Below, piece after piece: positions 1 through 10,567 of a DNA stretch of 64,000 bases. Source of the stretch: Corallium rubrum (lineage: Eukaryota; Cnidaria; Anthozoa; Scleralcyonacea; Coralliidae); contig OZ036005.1 of assembly GCA_964035015.1 (NCBI GenBank), positions 13,468,468-13,532,467 on the forward strand, read 5' to 3'. Within the stretch, counting starts at the first letter, position 1. Each line of letters begins with the position of its first letter. The notes under the pieces were generated by a model, which made no database searches, was not told where the DNA came from, and was given only the letters and a program-made list of their open reading frames with translations. A program made the translations under genes and the position numbers.

Positions 1-162
1 ATCTTCTAGCACTCGTTCGACTGCGCCATCATCAAACTTGACTATGTAGACATCACTATGCCTTGTTTGAATAGTACCGGGACATAAACTTCCATCGCTT
101 CGTCGTGCATAGATAGAGTTGCTAATAATCAGCAAACGTGCACGATTCTGTACGGACGTCAT
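1..162 (-). CDS. Partial reading frame, possible Tudor-like domain
   Basis: A minus-strand frame opens at an ATG (positions 162-160) and stays open for 54 codons to the window edge. The predicted peptide has the pattern ARRSDG..CPGTI followed by YIVKFDDG, which resembles small beta-barrel Tudor-like modules in which an SDG.(Y/C)PG strand is followed by V.FDDG. The frame is truncated, so neither the domain nor the gene can be named with certainty. The ATG could instead lie inside an exon, with a splice acceptor CAG just downstream of it. If real, the 5-prime side of the gene lies to the right, in 163-1103, and the rest lies outside the window. Family resemblance is from memory; no search was possible. 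Confidence 0.3.
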   Translation of the reverse strand, partial: MTSVQNRARLLIISNSIYARRSDGSLCPGTIQTRHSDVYIVKFDDGAVERVLED

Positions 163-1103
163 GTGTAGCTCTCGTCCAGTTCAGCCCCGGCTGTGCTTGG
201 GATTTCTGCAACTCCCGGTAGATCCAAATATTGATCCACTATGAACTAAACGCTGCCTGGAGGGATACGTTCTCCAATCATAAACCAAGTGGCCAGACTG
301 TATCAGCTTACTGCCCAAGAACTGAAAGGTTGTGTTTCAAGAAGAACAACCACTTTCTTTAGAACAAGAACGGAGCGGCTCGGACAAAACCCAAACAAAA
401 GATACTCCAACCCTGCGAACTGATAATTTTTAAGTGGCAGGTTTCCGTAGGCGTAGCACCAATACCTAGCTTCAGTAGCAAATGTCAGAAGATGATAAAG
501 GGAAAATGAGAAAAAGAACAGAAAATCCCCCCTAGCTTGGAGTCACTGATAGAAAGCCTTTGGTCAATCAGTTCTTGCACAGGCCATATACGAAAGCTTA
601 TCGCAAGTTGGATAAACAAAGAAATTTAATAAGCTTATTCAACAATTCTAGTGACGTAAATGCACTCATCTGGAGAATGCTTCTGATAATTTCCCCCCAA
701 GGCAATTCGGTTCCTGGCCAATGTAGCTGACACGAAGGCCACCTTGTGAAGCCTCGAAACGTTTAATTGGCGTTGTTTGCTCTATTTCTCGTTTCTGTAG
801 CAAACTAGGCTTTCTACTACGCGGTATTCGTGACGTGTTTTGAGCGTAGATACATATCTGTTGTTGCCGACCAAACTGAAACGGCAGAGGCGGACTTGTT
901 ATTGCTGCGGTGCGTGACCGGCTCATATACCGGTCGCCAGGAGAAACGTGTTCTGCGCTTTTGAATTAAACCCCTTTCCGTTTTACACCAGTTTCTTTTA
1001 ACGGCTATGGAACTCTATGTAATCGCAGTGTTGGCAGTGCTTAATCTTCACACCTTGTTCTTTTTTCGTAGAGAATTCGAAACATCTTCCGTCGTTCACA
1101 AAC
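163..1103. other. No supported feature
   Basis: Mixed-composition sequence with no recognisable domain in either strand. A minus-strand frame of 86 codons (666-926) has no recognisable motif and is not supported as a gene. This could be upstream or intron sequence of the partial frame at 1-162. Confidence 0.5.
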
Positions 1104-2038
1104 ATTCGAGACAGGGGCGCACATTCGAAACTTTTTTGGTGGGGTGCTTTTCGTTCTGGGACCGACTTTTTTATCAGTAGTGTCGAAGCTATGCACGTAC
1201 CTTGCCAGATCAGGATCTATCTAGAGGGGTTTGGGGGCATGCCCCTCAAGAAACTTTTGAAATTTGGATGCGCTGAAACACCATTTCCAGCACTCTCAGG
1301 CGAATATTTCGGTCAAAAAGGCACCGTAAATTGATTGTCATTTTACGCTTTTTTTTCATGAAAAATGAAAACTGACATATTTACCGAGCTACCTCCTCCA
1401 CAGGCAATTATTTCCTAGCTTCTTTCTTTCATAAGGGGGTGCAAATAAATTAAAAACATCTGCAGAGGAGGTAGCGTACCGAGTTAAAGCTCGATAAATC
1501 CCATACTATACCTACTCAAATTAAATTTATCATGCTCGTATGAATCAACGTGGACGAATTAGGTTTAAAATTAAATACTTTAAAACTTTGTCAAAGTTAT
1601 TTTTAATTTCCGTGAGCCAACACTGTGGAGTACAGCCCTAAAACAAGAACTTTCTCAGGTATAATGAAACAGACCTCTATCGGGATACGAAAAATCCCGA
1701 TTGAAGACCATCCCGATTTTTCTTCAGTATCGCGATAGAAGTCCAGCGTCGGGATTCGGGATTTTGAAGCAAAATCGGATAAACACCCGAGGAAATCGGA
1801 ATGGTTGGATACTCTGGATCAGTCTATTTGATAAGTTTAACGACCATATCTTTCCTTAAACTTATTTCCTCATGATCAAGTTCCCAAAACCATCACACAG
1901 GACGGTCAATAAAAAGTAGTCGGATCGACAATTCGGGACCGACTTTTTCAACCGACTCTCAATTGTTGGGGGGGGGGGGGTCACCCACCCATCCCACCCC
2001 CACTCCCACCTCTCCTAATGTGCGCCCCTGATTTGAGA
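1104..2038. mobile_element. Non-autonomous hAT-like DNA transposon
   Basis: The termini are inverted repeats: CAGGGGCGCACATT starts at 1112 and its reverse complement ends at 2030. The element is 919 bp. Flanking octamers ATTCGAGA (1104-1111) and ATTTGAGA (2031-2038) match at 7 of 8 positions, as expected for an old 8-bp target-site duplication. CAGGGG-type ends and an 8-bp duplication are typical of the hAT superfamily. No transposase frame is visible inside. The right part holds a run of G (about 1968-1980) followed by a C-rich stretch, and 1675-1800 contains several overlapping copies of a CCCGAT-type motif in both orientations. Confidence 0.75.
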
Positions 2039-2743
2039 TGCCGTCTTATCGCCGTGGCGCGGGAAATAAATCGAAAAACGAAATTTAACAGCGTGCAAAA
2101 AAAAGAAGAAAAAAATCCCTCCTACGGAATCATAGATATCTGATTTTCATTCAAGTTTTCATAACCCCTTACCGTTTATGTTGTATCTTCTTCACATGCC
2201 GAGAGGTCGGAAATGACTCTTTTCAATTGACAACGAAGCCAAGAGATGTTTCACGAGCTCTTGTTATAAACCCATTCTTAAAATAGAAACCAATTATATT
2301 TAAATATTCTTTTATGGGCATCAATCAGACCTCTTTGTGAGTGTGTAATTCAAACGAATCCTTGCTTCATAACGAGGCTACAAGAGCTTATTTGGATGTA
2401 CATAGAGTATTTTAAATAGCGGTCATTTTGTAAGGGTTCTGTGTGTCAAGCGCTTCGGGGATCATTAAAACTTCCTTAAAATGCTACTGTGAAAGTGTTT
2501 TGGTCACGACATGCGAATCATTGCTCGCATGTCAAGTCTATTTTGGGACACGTCGGACAGATGGCTGCGTGATCACGTGGATCAATTGACGTCAGAGGCT
2601 CTCAAAGAACGCTAAGTTCAAACAACGATTGGTATTTGTCACTGCATATCGCGTGTCGATGTTGAAAGATCGAGTGAGCGACATTTTCAACATGCACGTT
2701 TCCTAGTGTGCACACCTTGCTCATGCTAAATTAATTTTGTCTT
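2039..2743. other. No supported feature
   Basis: AT-rich unique-looking sequence between two MITEs. I found no frame, RNA or repeat in it that I could support. Confidence 0.5.
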
Positions 2744-3437
2744 TTAAGGTGGCTCCACACAGTTTCTTGAAAAATGGAAAATACAAGTTTGAGAGTCCAA
2801 AATACGTGATTAAACAATTCGGGAAAAGAACAAAACTGAATGTTATGCATAGTTAAACAGTCTGACAATCAAAAACTGTTACCAAATAAATAGCAACAGT
2901 TGTTGCTATGGCAACAGTGACGTTTCAAAATGGCGGCCAATTACCCTTCAAACTAATTTAATTCGATAAAAACTTTGGTGACCCCCAATTTTTTTTTCAT
3001 TAAAACTTTTCATCAAAAAAAGTATGAGTAATCAATATTTAAAAAAAAATGTTTTTTTAAATTCTGTAGAACGAAATTTTTTAAAAATTAACAAACATGA
3101 TTTTTCCGGAAAAAAAATTATTCGTTCTACAGAATTTTTTTAAATCGGTCAATTGATTACTCATACTTCAAGAAAAGTTTTAATGAAAAAAAAAATGTGG
3201 GTCACCAAACTTTTTTTCGAATTAAATTAGTTTGAAGAGTAATTGGCAGCCATTTTGAAAAGTCATTGTTGCCATAGCAACAGCTGTTGCTGTTTATTTG
3301 GTAACAGTTTTTGATTGCCAGGCTGTTTAACTATGCATAACATTTAGTTTTATTTTTTTCTGAATTGTTTAATCAAGTGTTTTGGACTCTCAAATTTGCA
3401 TTTTCCATTTTCAAGAAACTGTATGGAGCTACCTTAA
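2744..3437. mobile_element. Foldback MITE with TTAA target duplication
   Basis: Nearly the whole element is one imperfect palindrome. The left arm begins GGTGGCTCCACACAG at 2748 and the right arm ends with CTGTATGGAGCTACC at 3433. The arms, about 330 bp each, meet near 3090 in an AT-rich loop. TTAA flanks both ends (2744-2747 and 3434-3437). A TTAA duplication with G-start ends points to the piggyBac or Kolobok superfamilies; which of them cannot be settled without a transposase. The arms differ at scattered positions, so the copy is not recent. Confidence 0.8.
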
Positions 3438-3673
3438 GTAATATTTAGTTCTAAACAGATCAAGAAATATACTACAACACTTTGTTACAAAACTACTGTT
3501 TCATACCTACCTACATTTTGTTGCCGGCAGAGGCTATGTTCCCGTGCAGATATATCTGCATGCATGAATAAATATATATATATATACAAAATCAAATCTT
3601 CCTTCGACTCCTAGAGTGCTCAATGGCCTTATTGGTCAGAGCTTAATACTAATAATAATAGACTGGTGCGTTT

Positions 3674-3731
3674 ATACAAACATTTCACTTTAAGTCTCTG
3701 GGGGTGTTCCTCCATCTTCAGAAAGTTTGTA
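3674..3731 (-). ncRNA. Decayed hammerhead ribozyme in Penelope terminus
   Basis: The minus strand has the hammerhead core CTGAAGA (3721-3715), then a stem II with one mismatch, then GAGAC in place of the required GAAAC. The conserved A in the GAAA box is mutated, so cleavage should be lost. The intact counterpart is at 6800-6856 in the inverted sister copy. Confidence 0.6.
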
Positions 3732-4178
3732 GTAATTTAATTATTCACAAAGTCTCCCTACTGTATTAAAAATTAAAAATTAAAAATGCTAATGGTCCAT
3801 TGTATTAAAAATGCTAATGTTCGTTTAAAAGTATATAATATAATATAATAGTTTCGTGATGCATGGTGAATCCTTGTGTTAGTTCACGTTTTAAAATTTT
3901 TTAGAAGAAATGGTGCTTTGTGTCTGCACGTGGAGGCTAGTTCATTCCGTTTGTTTAAAGTTCCTAGTTCTGGTCTGTAAATAACGTAGACTTTTTCAAG
4001 GTTGCATAGTTGGCATCTTTTTGTCCTGTTGCTTTATGGTTTTGCTTCGCGTAAGATTTCCCATTCTATCTTATGGTCTTTCAGTTGATCTTTTAAACTC
4101 CAGATGTACTTGCTAAGCTCTGGGTTATTTCGCTTGTTCGTGTTTTTGAATGTCGTTTTGTGTCCGTTGACTCTTTCT

Positions 4179-5885
4179 TTAAATGTGTTCTTTTTCAGGC
4201 CGATGTAGATTGCCTTCGTTTGTTGTCACTGTTGCCTGATAAATAATTGATTCTTTAAGGCATTGACCTTTCAGGGGGCACTTGTTCGGATTTCTGCAAT
4301 TGCACGCTTTCTTGGGGTTGTCTCTTTCCTCTTCCTTTTTGTTTCTTTCTAGGATCTTCTTGTTATGCCCGTCGATGATGTTCTTCACCTTCGGTATGCA
4401 GCTGTAGCTCAGTTTCACCGTGTTGGTGTTAAATATTTTGTGTAGTTTATGTTCTAGTGGGAATTTCTCTTTTACTGTCTTGAGGAATAATTTGCCGACA
4501 TTAGACTGTACGTTGTTCGAGTACGGCGGGTTGTACCACATAATATTCCTTGTTCTGTTTTCTCTGCTTGTCTTTTCGTGCTTCTCGTACTTTAATTCGT
4601 GTTGGTATCCGTTTTTCTTCAATGCTTCCTAGTATGGTGGTTTTGCGTTGTTGAAGACGTCTTCATTGCTAGAAATCTCTGACAGTCTCTTGTTGATTGC
4701 GAGAGGTAAATTCTTGATGATTAATGGTGGGTGGTTTGACTTAGCGTGGACGTATATTGGCATGTTGTTGGGTTTCGTATATGGTGCGAAGCTGTTTCTG
4801 GAGAGGTCGGAGGTTACGTCGCGAGGACGTTAACAGTGTTTAAATTGGCTTCGATTGTAATTTTTAATCCATTGTCTTTGAAAATCTTGCAGATGCTCTT
4901 TTTGATTCTCTCTACTTGTTGTGGTGTTGTATTGAACGCGCCTAAGCCGCGTCGTCCCTGTAGATCCCAATGTTACTGCCGTGATTCTCTTTTATTATGG
5001 ACAAGATGTAGCTGCCCACTAGCTCACAAGTTTTCGCTCCATCCTAACTACCCATCGTGACGTCGAATAGGTCTTGGGCTTCTGTTTTCCCCCATGTTGA
5101 CTTATCACTGTGCAGGAATGATCTTTTTGCATGTGTAATGATGTCGCGCTCTTCTTGAGTGATCGTGTCAAATTGGGATGCGAAGTCGAGGGCTTTGTTG
5201 AGTAGCTGTTCTGTAATTGATGGGTAATATTCTACCACGTCGAAAGATATAAATCTGTGTTTGGATTTCTTTTCGATGGATGTAAACCAACCGATTACTT
5301 CTGCCGTGTTTCTCCATATATTGACTTTAATTCTTTCTGACGTTCGCTTGTTTATCCTATCGAGGATGCATTTGCTTATCTTTCCGATTTCCGTTTTAGT
5401 TAGATTTATCAACCGGTATTTAGGGTTTGTTTCGAACTTGGGTTTATGGTCTTTAATAGTGACAAATGGTTCCTTTCTTGCAGTGATTTCGATTCTGTCG
5501 TCTAATCCCAGTTTTTCAGCGATGGTCTTTGATTTCTTCTCGATGTTAATTGCTACGTTGTTGCCAATTTTCTTGTATGTTTTGGTTATGTTATTGCGTA
5601 ATGTCTTCTCGTAGTGTTCGGGTTTCATACGGTAGAAGTTGTTGGTCTTGTCTGCTTTAATCAGTACTTCGTTCGGTCCCTTGACAATGTTTTTAATCTC
5701 GTGAGATAACTTTTTCGGAAATCGTCTCTTTTTGGGTGTTCCTAAAACTTAATTTCGCTTACGAGTTTCAACATGCTCTCTTCAAAGTCTTTCAGTTCTT
5801 CGATGGCTGGGGGTGAGTGGTCTGACTTGAATCCAAACGTTTGTTTCCTGTCTTGTGTAGCGTTTGGGCTGAGGTAGAAGTATGC
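4179..5885 (-). pseudogene. Penelope-like RT/GIY-YIG polyprotein, broken
   Basis: Penelope-like elements encode a telomerase-related reverse transcriptase followed by a GIY-YIG nuclease. On the minus strand the upstream part (about 5735-5640) reads IKADKTNNFYRM, typical of the family N-terminus. 5628-5044 carries the RT fingers and palm: RLINLTKTEIGK and the motif A line FISFDVVEYYPSIT. Continuing in frame past a TAG at about 5050, the motif C line NIGIYRDD is present near 4965, followed by a second in-frame stop. A frameshift follows near 4830. 4622-4179 resumes with the Zn-binding-type CNCRNPNKCPLKGQC segment, then loses frame just before the GIY-YIG core. At least two stops and two frameshifts make it non-coding today. 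Confidence 0.8.
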
Positions 5886-5979
5886 TTTCCAGCGCATCCA
5901 GCGGAAAACGGATACCAACACGAATTAAAGTACGAGAAGCACGAAAAGACAAGCAGAAAAAAACAGAACAAGGAATATT

Positions 5980-6630
5980 ATGTGGTACAACCCGCCGTAC
6001 TCGAACATCGTACAGTCTAATGTTGGCAAATTATTCCTCAAGACAGTAAAAGAGAAATTCCCACTAGAACATAAACTACACAAAATATTTAACACCAACA
6101 CGGTGAAACTGAGCTACAGCTGCATACCGAAGGTGAAGAACATCATCGACGGGCATAACAAGAAGATCCTAGAAAGAAACAAAAAGGAAGACGAAAGAGA
6201 CAACCCCAAGAAAGTGTGCAATTGCAGAAATCCGAACAAGTGCCCCCTGAAAGGTCAATGCCTTAAAGAATCAATTATTTATCAGGCAATAGTGACAACA
6301 AACGAAAGCAACTCAAAAGAGACCTACATCGGCCTGACAAAGAACACATTTAAAGAAAGATTCAACGGACAGAAAACGACATTCAAAAACACGAACAAGC
6401 GAAATAACCCAGAGCTTAGCAAGTACATCTGGAGTTTAAAAGATCAACTGAAAGACCATAAGATAGAATGGGAAATCTTACGCGAAGCAAAACCATACAG
6501 CAACAGGACAAAAAGATGCCAACTATGCAACCTTGAAAAAGTCTACGTTATTTACAGACCAGAACTAGGAACTTTAAACAAACGGAATGAACTAGCCTCC
6601 ACGTGCAGACACAAGCACCATTTCTTCTAA
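5980..6630 (+). CDS. GIY-YIG endonuclease domain fragment of a Penelope-like element
   Basis: The 216-codon frame is the C-terminal third of a Penelope-like polyprotein. Residues about 82-97 form a cysteine-rich segment (CNCRNPNKCPLKGQC) that in this family precedes the nuclease. ETYIGLT (about 115) is the GIY-YIG signature, followed by FKERF, an ELSKYIW block and the CQLCNLEKVYVIY segment near the C-terminus. The nuclease nicks the target to prime reverse transcription. The ATG at 5980 is internal: the frame continues upstream of it to the truncation near 5898, so this is a fragment rather than a standalone gene. No stop or frameshift is seen inside. Confidence 0.75.
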   Translation: MWYNPPYSNIVQSNVGKLFLKTVKEKFPLEHKLHKIFNTNTVKLSYSCIPKVKNIIDGHNKKILERNKKEDERDNPKKVCNCRNPNKCPLKGQCLKESIIYQAIVTTNESNSKETYIGLTKNTFKERFNGQKTTFKNTNKRNNPELSKYIWSLKDQLKDHKIEWEILREAKPYSNRTKRCQLCNLEKVYVIYRPELGTLNKRNELASTCRHKHHFF

Positions 6631-6799
6631 AAAATTTTAAAACGTGAACTAACACAAGGATTCACCATGCATCACGAAACTATTATATTATATTATATAC
6701 TTTTAATCGAACATTAGCATTTTTAATACAATGAACCATTAGCATTTTTAATTTTTAATTTTTAATACAGTAGGGAGACTTTGTGAATAATTAAATTAC

Positions 6800-6856
6800 T
6801 ACAAACTTTCTGAAGATGGAGGAACACCTCCAGAAACTTAAAGTAAAATGTTTGTA
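6800..6856 (+). ncRNA. Type I hammerhead ribozyme of the Penelope-like terminus
   Basis: All parts of a hammerhead are in order. Stem I left strand is 6800-6809; the core CTGAAGA is 6810-6816 (CUGANGA with N=A). Stem II is 6817-6832, a 6-bp perfect helix TGGAGG/CCTCCA closed by a four-base loop. GAAA is 6833-6836; the tiny, nearly palindromic stem III ACTTAAAGT is 6836-6844. The cleavage triplet GTA ends at 6845, and the stem I right strand 6846-6856 pairs as 3 bp, one bulged T, then 7 bp. Very short stem III hammerheads in Penelope-like terminal repeats are known and are thought to cleave as dimers. Predicted cleavage is after 6845. Confidence 0.8.
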
Positions 6857-6881
6857 TAAACGCACCAGTCTATTATTATTA

Positions 6882-6945
<64 letters not shown>
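6882..6945. repeat. TA dinucleotide microsatellite
   Basis: Uninterrupted TA repeats directly follow the 3-prime end of the plus-strand Penelope-like copy. Such runs often lie at the insertion sites of these elements. Confidence 0.9.
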
Positions 6946-6949
<4 letters not shown>

Positions 6950-7040
6950 AAAGTAGCGTGCTGCGTGGGCCGTGTAGAAAACTTTTAGTCTGATGATCGC
7001 CTTGAGCGTGAAACTCGAGTAAATGTTTTAGCTGTAAGTA
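6946..7040 (+). mobile_element. Penelope-type terminal module with hammerhead-like core
   Basis: The segment begins AAAAGTAGCGTGCTGCGT, a string that recurs near 38381 and, in shortened form, near 58540. It carries CTGATGA (6990-6996), a short stem-loop (CGC..GCG around 6998-7008), GAAAC (7010-7014), the palindromic ACTCGAGT as stem III and a GTA cleavage-type triplet (7019-7021). Stem I is weak. The layout is the same as in the ribozyme at 6800-6856, so this is probably the terminus of a second, related Penelope family. Confidence 0.45.
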
Positions 7041-7117
7041 AACCATTCTTAACCAAAACTATATCTTTGCTTGAATATAGACTCTGCATGTTGTTATGAT
7101 CGCGAATTATGTGTATA

Positions 7118-7979
7118 TACCAAGGTGGTAACGCCAGGAAAGAATTGGGTATATTATAAGTGTTATTGTGTATTTCACTCGATCACATCGCATGTTCTAA
7201 GGATTATGGGTGAAGTAATATTCGAGTGTAGAAGATATACATTTTAAGACCAAACTGGAATACGGCAGGAATTGAACCCACGACCTTGCGATTCTAGCGC
7301 AACGCTTTGACCACTAAGCCACGGAGGGCGTTGCCAAAAGCTTGATCACGAGTTCTGTATATATAGAGCGTTTTCACTCACGTGATCGGTGGCCCATTGG
7401 GGTGGTGAAACAATACGAAATATTTGAATAAGAAAGAGCTAATTCCCATACCGTACACCAATATGGTCGCCATTTTATTGTTTTGGTACACCAATATGGC
7501 CGCCGTGACGTAAGATGAAAACGCTCTATAATAAGGTGGTAATGCCAGGAGAGAATTGGATATATTAAAAGTGATATTGGGCATTTCACTCGATCACATC
7601 GCATGCATGTTCTAAGGATTTTGGGTGAAGGAAAATTCGAGTGTAGAATATATACATTTTAAGACCAAACCGGGACCATTTGCGAAAAATGCAACTACAC
7701 AGGCCTTCCGGCAGGAATTGAACCCACGACCTAGCGATTCTAGTGCAATGCTTTGACCACTGAGCCACGGAGGGCGTTGCCGAGAGCTTGATCGCGAGTT
7801 CTGTATGTATAATAAGGTGGTAATGCCAGGAGAGAATTGGGTATATTATAAGTGATATTGGGCATTTCACTCCATCACATCGCATGTTCTAAGGATTTTG
7901 GGAGAAGGAAAATTCGAGTGTAGAATATATACATTTTAAGACCAAACCGGGACCATTTGCGAAAAATGCAACTACACAG
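7118..7979 (-). mobile_element. Cluster of tRNA-derived SINEs (three tandem partial copies)
   Basis: Three consecutive copies share the same body (AAGGTGGTAAYGCCAGG, CACTCGATCACATCGCATG, and the ACATTTTAAGACCAAAC segment). On the minus strand copies 1 (7119-7365) and 2 (7527-7811) carry a tRNA-like head with an A-box (TGGCTTAGTGGT or TGGCTCAGTGGT) and a B-box (GGTTCAATTCC). Copy 3 (7812-7979) lacks the head. Copy 1 is cut off by a MITE at 7366-7526. RNA polymerase III promoter boxes plus an unrelated body are diagnostic of a SINE rather than a tRNA gene. A diverged fourth copy is at 35390-35610. Confidence 0.7.
7366..7526. mobile_element. 161-bp MITE with GAGCGTTTTC inverted ends
   Basis: The ends GAGCGTTTTCA (7366) and TGAAAACGCTC (to 7526) are perfect inverted repeats, and both sides carry TATA. 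The neighbouring SINE copy has the uninterrupted target at 7800-7815. Comparing the two gives a 4-bp duplication (TATA), or TA if the TA run has slipped. It inserted after the SINE was duplicated, or into one of two copies. The superfamily is unknown to me. Confidence 0.7.
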
Positions 7980-8103
7980 CCCAACCATGTCCTATTATCC
8001 TGTTACTCCGTTCGTCATCATGGTTTGTCACCATGGTTAGTCACCATCCTGAATATTAATGAGGCGGTATCCCTTTGTTTACCTATAGTGGGTTATCTAC
8101 AGG

Positions 8104-9663
8104 AAGTTTTAGACTGGTTTTACACTTTTAAGTCCCGACAAGGTAGTTTTAGACTATTTTTACACTTTTTGGTCCCCACAATGTTGTTTTAGACTGTATT
8201 TATACTTTTAGGCCCCCCACATGGTAGTCTTAGATTCGTTTTCCACTTTTAGGTCCTCACAAGGTAGTTTTAGACTGGTGTTACACTTACAGGTCCCCAA
8301 AACGCCGTTTTAGGCGGGTTTTACACTTTTTTGTTCACAGAACGTTGTTTTAGACTGGTTTTACACTTTTAGGTCCCAACAACGTAGTCTTAGACTGGTT
8401 TTACGCTTTTAATTCATCACAATGCTCTTTTACACTGGTTTTACACTTTTTGGTCCCAAAACGTTGTTTTAGACTGATTTTACACTTTTAAACTGGTTTT
8501 ACAGCTTTAGGTCACCACAACTTAGCTTTAGTCTGGTTTTACACGTAGTTATAGGCTGGTTTTACACTTTCTGGTCCCCAGAACGTAGTTTCAGACTGGT
8601 TTCACCCTTTTAGGTCCCCACAACGTAGTTATAGGCCAGTTTTACACTTTCGTGTCCCCACAATAATGTTTTAGACTGGTTTTACACTTTTAGGTACCCA
8701 CAACGCAGTTTTAGGTGGGTTTTACACTTTTTGGTCCCCAGAACGTTGTTTTGGACTGATTTTACACTTTTAGGTCCCCACAATGCTGTTTTACACTGGT
8801 TTAACACTTTTATGTTCCCACAATATTGTTTTAGACTTGTTTTACAGTTTTAGGTCACCACAAGTTAGTTTCAGTCTGGTTTTATAAGTAGTTATAGGCT
8901 GGTTTTACACTTTCTGGTCCCACAACGCAGTTTTAGGCGGGTTTTATACTTTTTGTTCCCCAGAACGTTGTTTTAGACAGGTTTTACACTTTTTGGTCCC
9001 CACAACGTAGTCTTAGGTTGCTTTTATGCTTTTAATTCACCACAATGCTGTTTAGACTGGTTTTAAACTTTTGTGTCCCCACAATACCGTTTTAGACTGG
9101 TTTTACACTTTTACGTCCCCACAACGTAGTTTTAGGCGGGTTTTACACTTTTGTGTCCCCACAATGCCGTTTTAGACTGGTTTTACACTTTTAGGTACCC
9201 ACAACGCAGTTTTAGGCGGGTTTTACACTTTTTGGTCCCCAGAACGTTGTTTTGGACTTGTTTTACACTTTTAGGTCCCCACAAGGTAGTTTTAGATTGG
9301 TTTTACAATTTTAGGTTCCCACAATGTTGTTTTAGACATGTTTTACAGTTTTATGTCCCCACAATTTAGTTTTAACCTGGTTTTACACTTTTAGGTCCAC
9401 ACAATGCTCTTTTAGACTGGTTTTACAATTTTAGTTTCCTATAATGCAGTTTTAAACTGGTTTTAAATTTTTTTGGCCACACAAGTTAGTTTTGGACTGG
9501 TTTTACCCTTTTAGGCGCCCACAATGCTGTTTTATGCTGGTTTTACACTTTTTTGTCCCCACAACGTAGTTTTAAACTGATTTCACACTTTTAAATTGGT
9601 TTTACAGTCTTTATGTCCCCATAATGCTGTTTTAGATTGGTTTAACACTTTTAGGTCCCAACA
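8104..9663. repeat. 40-bp satellite, block 1
   Basis: Tandem units of 40 bp with consensus TTTTAGACTGGTTTTACACT followed by TTTAGGTCCCCACAAGGTAG. The last ten bases vary in a limited set of forms (ACAACGCAG, AGAACGTTG, ACAATGCTG, ACAACGTAG). The unit after ACGCAG nearly always reads TTTTAGGCGGG, so variants are linked. Unit length varies by small indels. Open frames inside are chance products of a period that is not a multiple of three. The block continues beyond the foldback at 9664-14172. Confidence 0.95.
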
Positions 9664-10567
9664 ATGCAGTTTTTAGCCTGCGAAAGCAGCCGCGTACTTT
9701 GGGCTCCCCCCCCCCCCCCCCCCCCCCTCCCCAAAGTAGTGTCTGCGACTCGACTGCAAAAATTCCATACTGATGACGTCAATGCACCCTGAATCCAGGC
9801 GCCGCTTCTGATTGGTTATTCTGTGATCATACGAATATATTAAATCAGACAGAAGACCAACGCCAATGCCGTTTGGCCTGTTTCTGTCTTAAATTCGAAA
9901 GAAAAGACCTAGATTTTGCCAACAAAGAAAACCCGATAGTTATTCCTTCCACAACAAGTTCGGTTTGCGAAAAATTGCAAGATTTCTTATCGAAACCGAA
10001 CGATTTCCCAGACATTGAGCGTGACTTCCTGTCGAGACTTTAAATAATCGTAACGTAGCAACGTCGCGTTTCAAATTTCACTCAACCGTGAGAATAACAA
10101 TTTAAAGCTTCGACAGGAAGTCATGCTCAATGTCTGGAAAATCGTTCGGTTTCGATAAGACATCTTGAAATTTATCGCAAACCGAACTTGTTGTGGAAAG
10201 AATAGCTATCGGGTTTCTTTGTTGGAAAAATCTAGGTCTTTACTTTCGAATTTAAGACGGAAACAGGCCAAACGGCATTGGCGTTGGTCTTCGGTCTGAT
10301 TTAATAGAGAGCTTAAGCACCAGGCGTTTTTGACAACGCGACCGCCTACCGGAAGTCTTTACCTATGTTGAAACCGACTGCGCATGACCACGCGTTCTTG
10401 AGCCGAAGTCGCGGACTTCATGACAGGCGTCTTGGAGTTGGTGTTGATAGGTGAGAGGTTTTTAATTTTTATCGGCTGAATTGTTTCTATCCTTGCCAAA
10501 TTTAAGTATTCGAACTTTAAATGTGATTTTTCTTGTAGTTCTGCTGTCGTTTTAAGCGACTTTCAGA

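Larger units (their letters stand above)
3643..5897 (-). mobile_element. Penelope-like retroelement, decayed minus-strand copy
   Basis: Read on the minus strand, this copy runs from a truncated 5-prime end near 5897, through an RT region and a GIY-YIG region, to a 3-prime terminal module near 3645. The module repeats, in inverted orientation, the 3-prime end of the copy at 5898-6885. The two copies are joined head to head at about 5897; they share about 1 kb at roughly 97 percent identity by eye. Inverted and partial tandem copies are common for Penelope-like elements. A microsatellite-like AT stretch (about 3568-3590) and AAT repeats lie beyond the 3-prime end. Confidence 0.85.
5898..6885 (+). 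mobile_element. Penelope-like retroelement, 5-prime-truncated plus-strand copy
   Basis: This copy starts abruptly near 5898, inside the region linking RT and GIY-YIG, and runs to a 3-prime module ending near 6885 in AATAATAGT followed by a long TA run. It mirrors the minus-strand copy to its left. It retains the nuclease frame (5980-6630) and a well-formed hammerhead ribozyme (6800-6856), but no reverse transcriptase. The junction lies at CCAGCGCATCCAGCGG (5895 region), with no spacer between the two copies. Confidence 0.85.

Noticed and set aside
5261..5614. 117-codon plus-strand frame
   Set aside because: It is antisense to the Penelope-like RT coding region and has no motif of its own.
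7265..7335. tRNA gene on the minus strand
   Set aside because: A- and B-boxes are present, but the cloverleaf is imperfect and the sequence continues into a repeated non-tRNA body; it is a SINE head.
9151..9369. Open frames within the satellite (also 22614-22832 and 25172-25420)
   Set aside because: They read repeated FYTFR/VLHF peptides, a product of translating the 40-bp unit. There is no start context or conserved domain.
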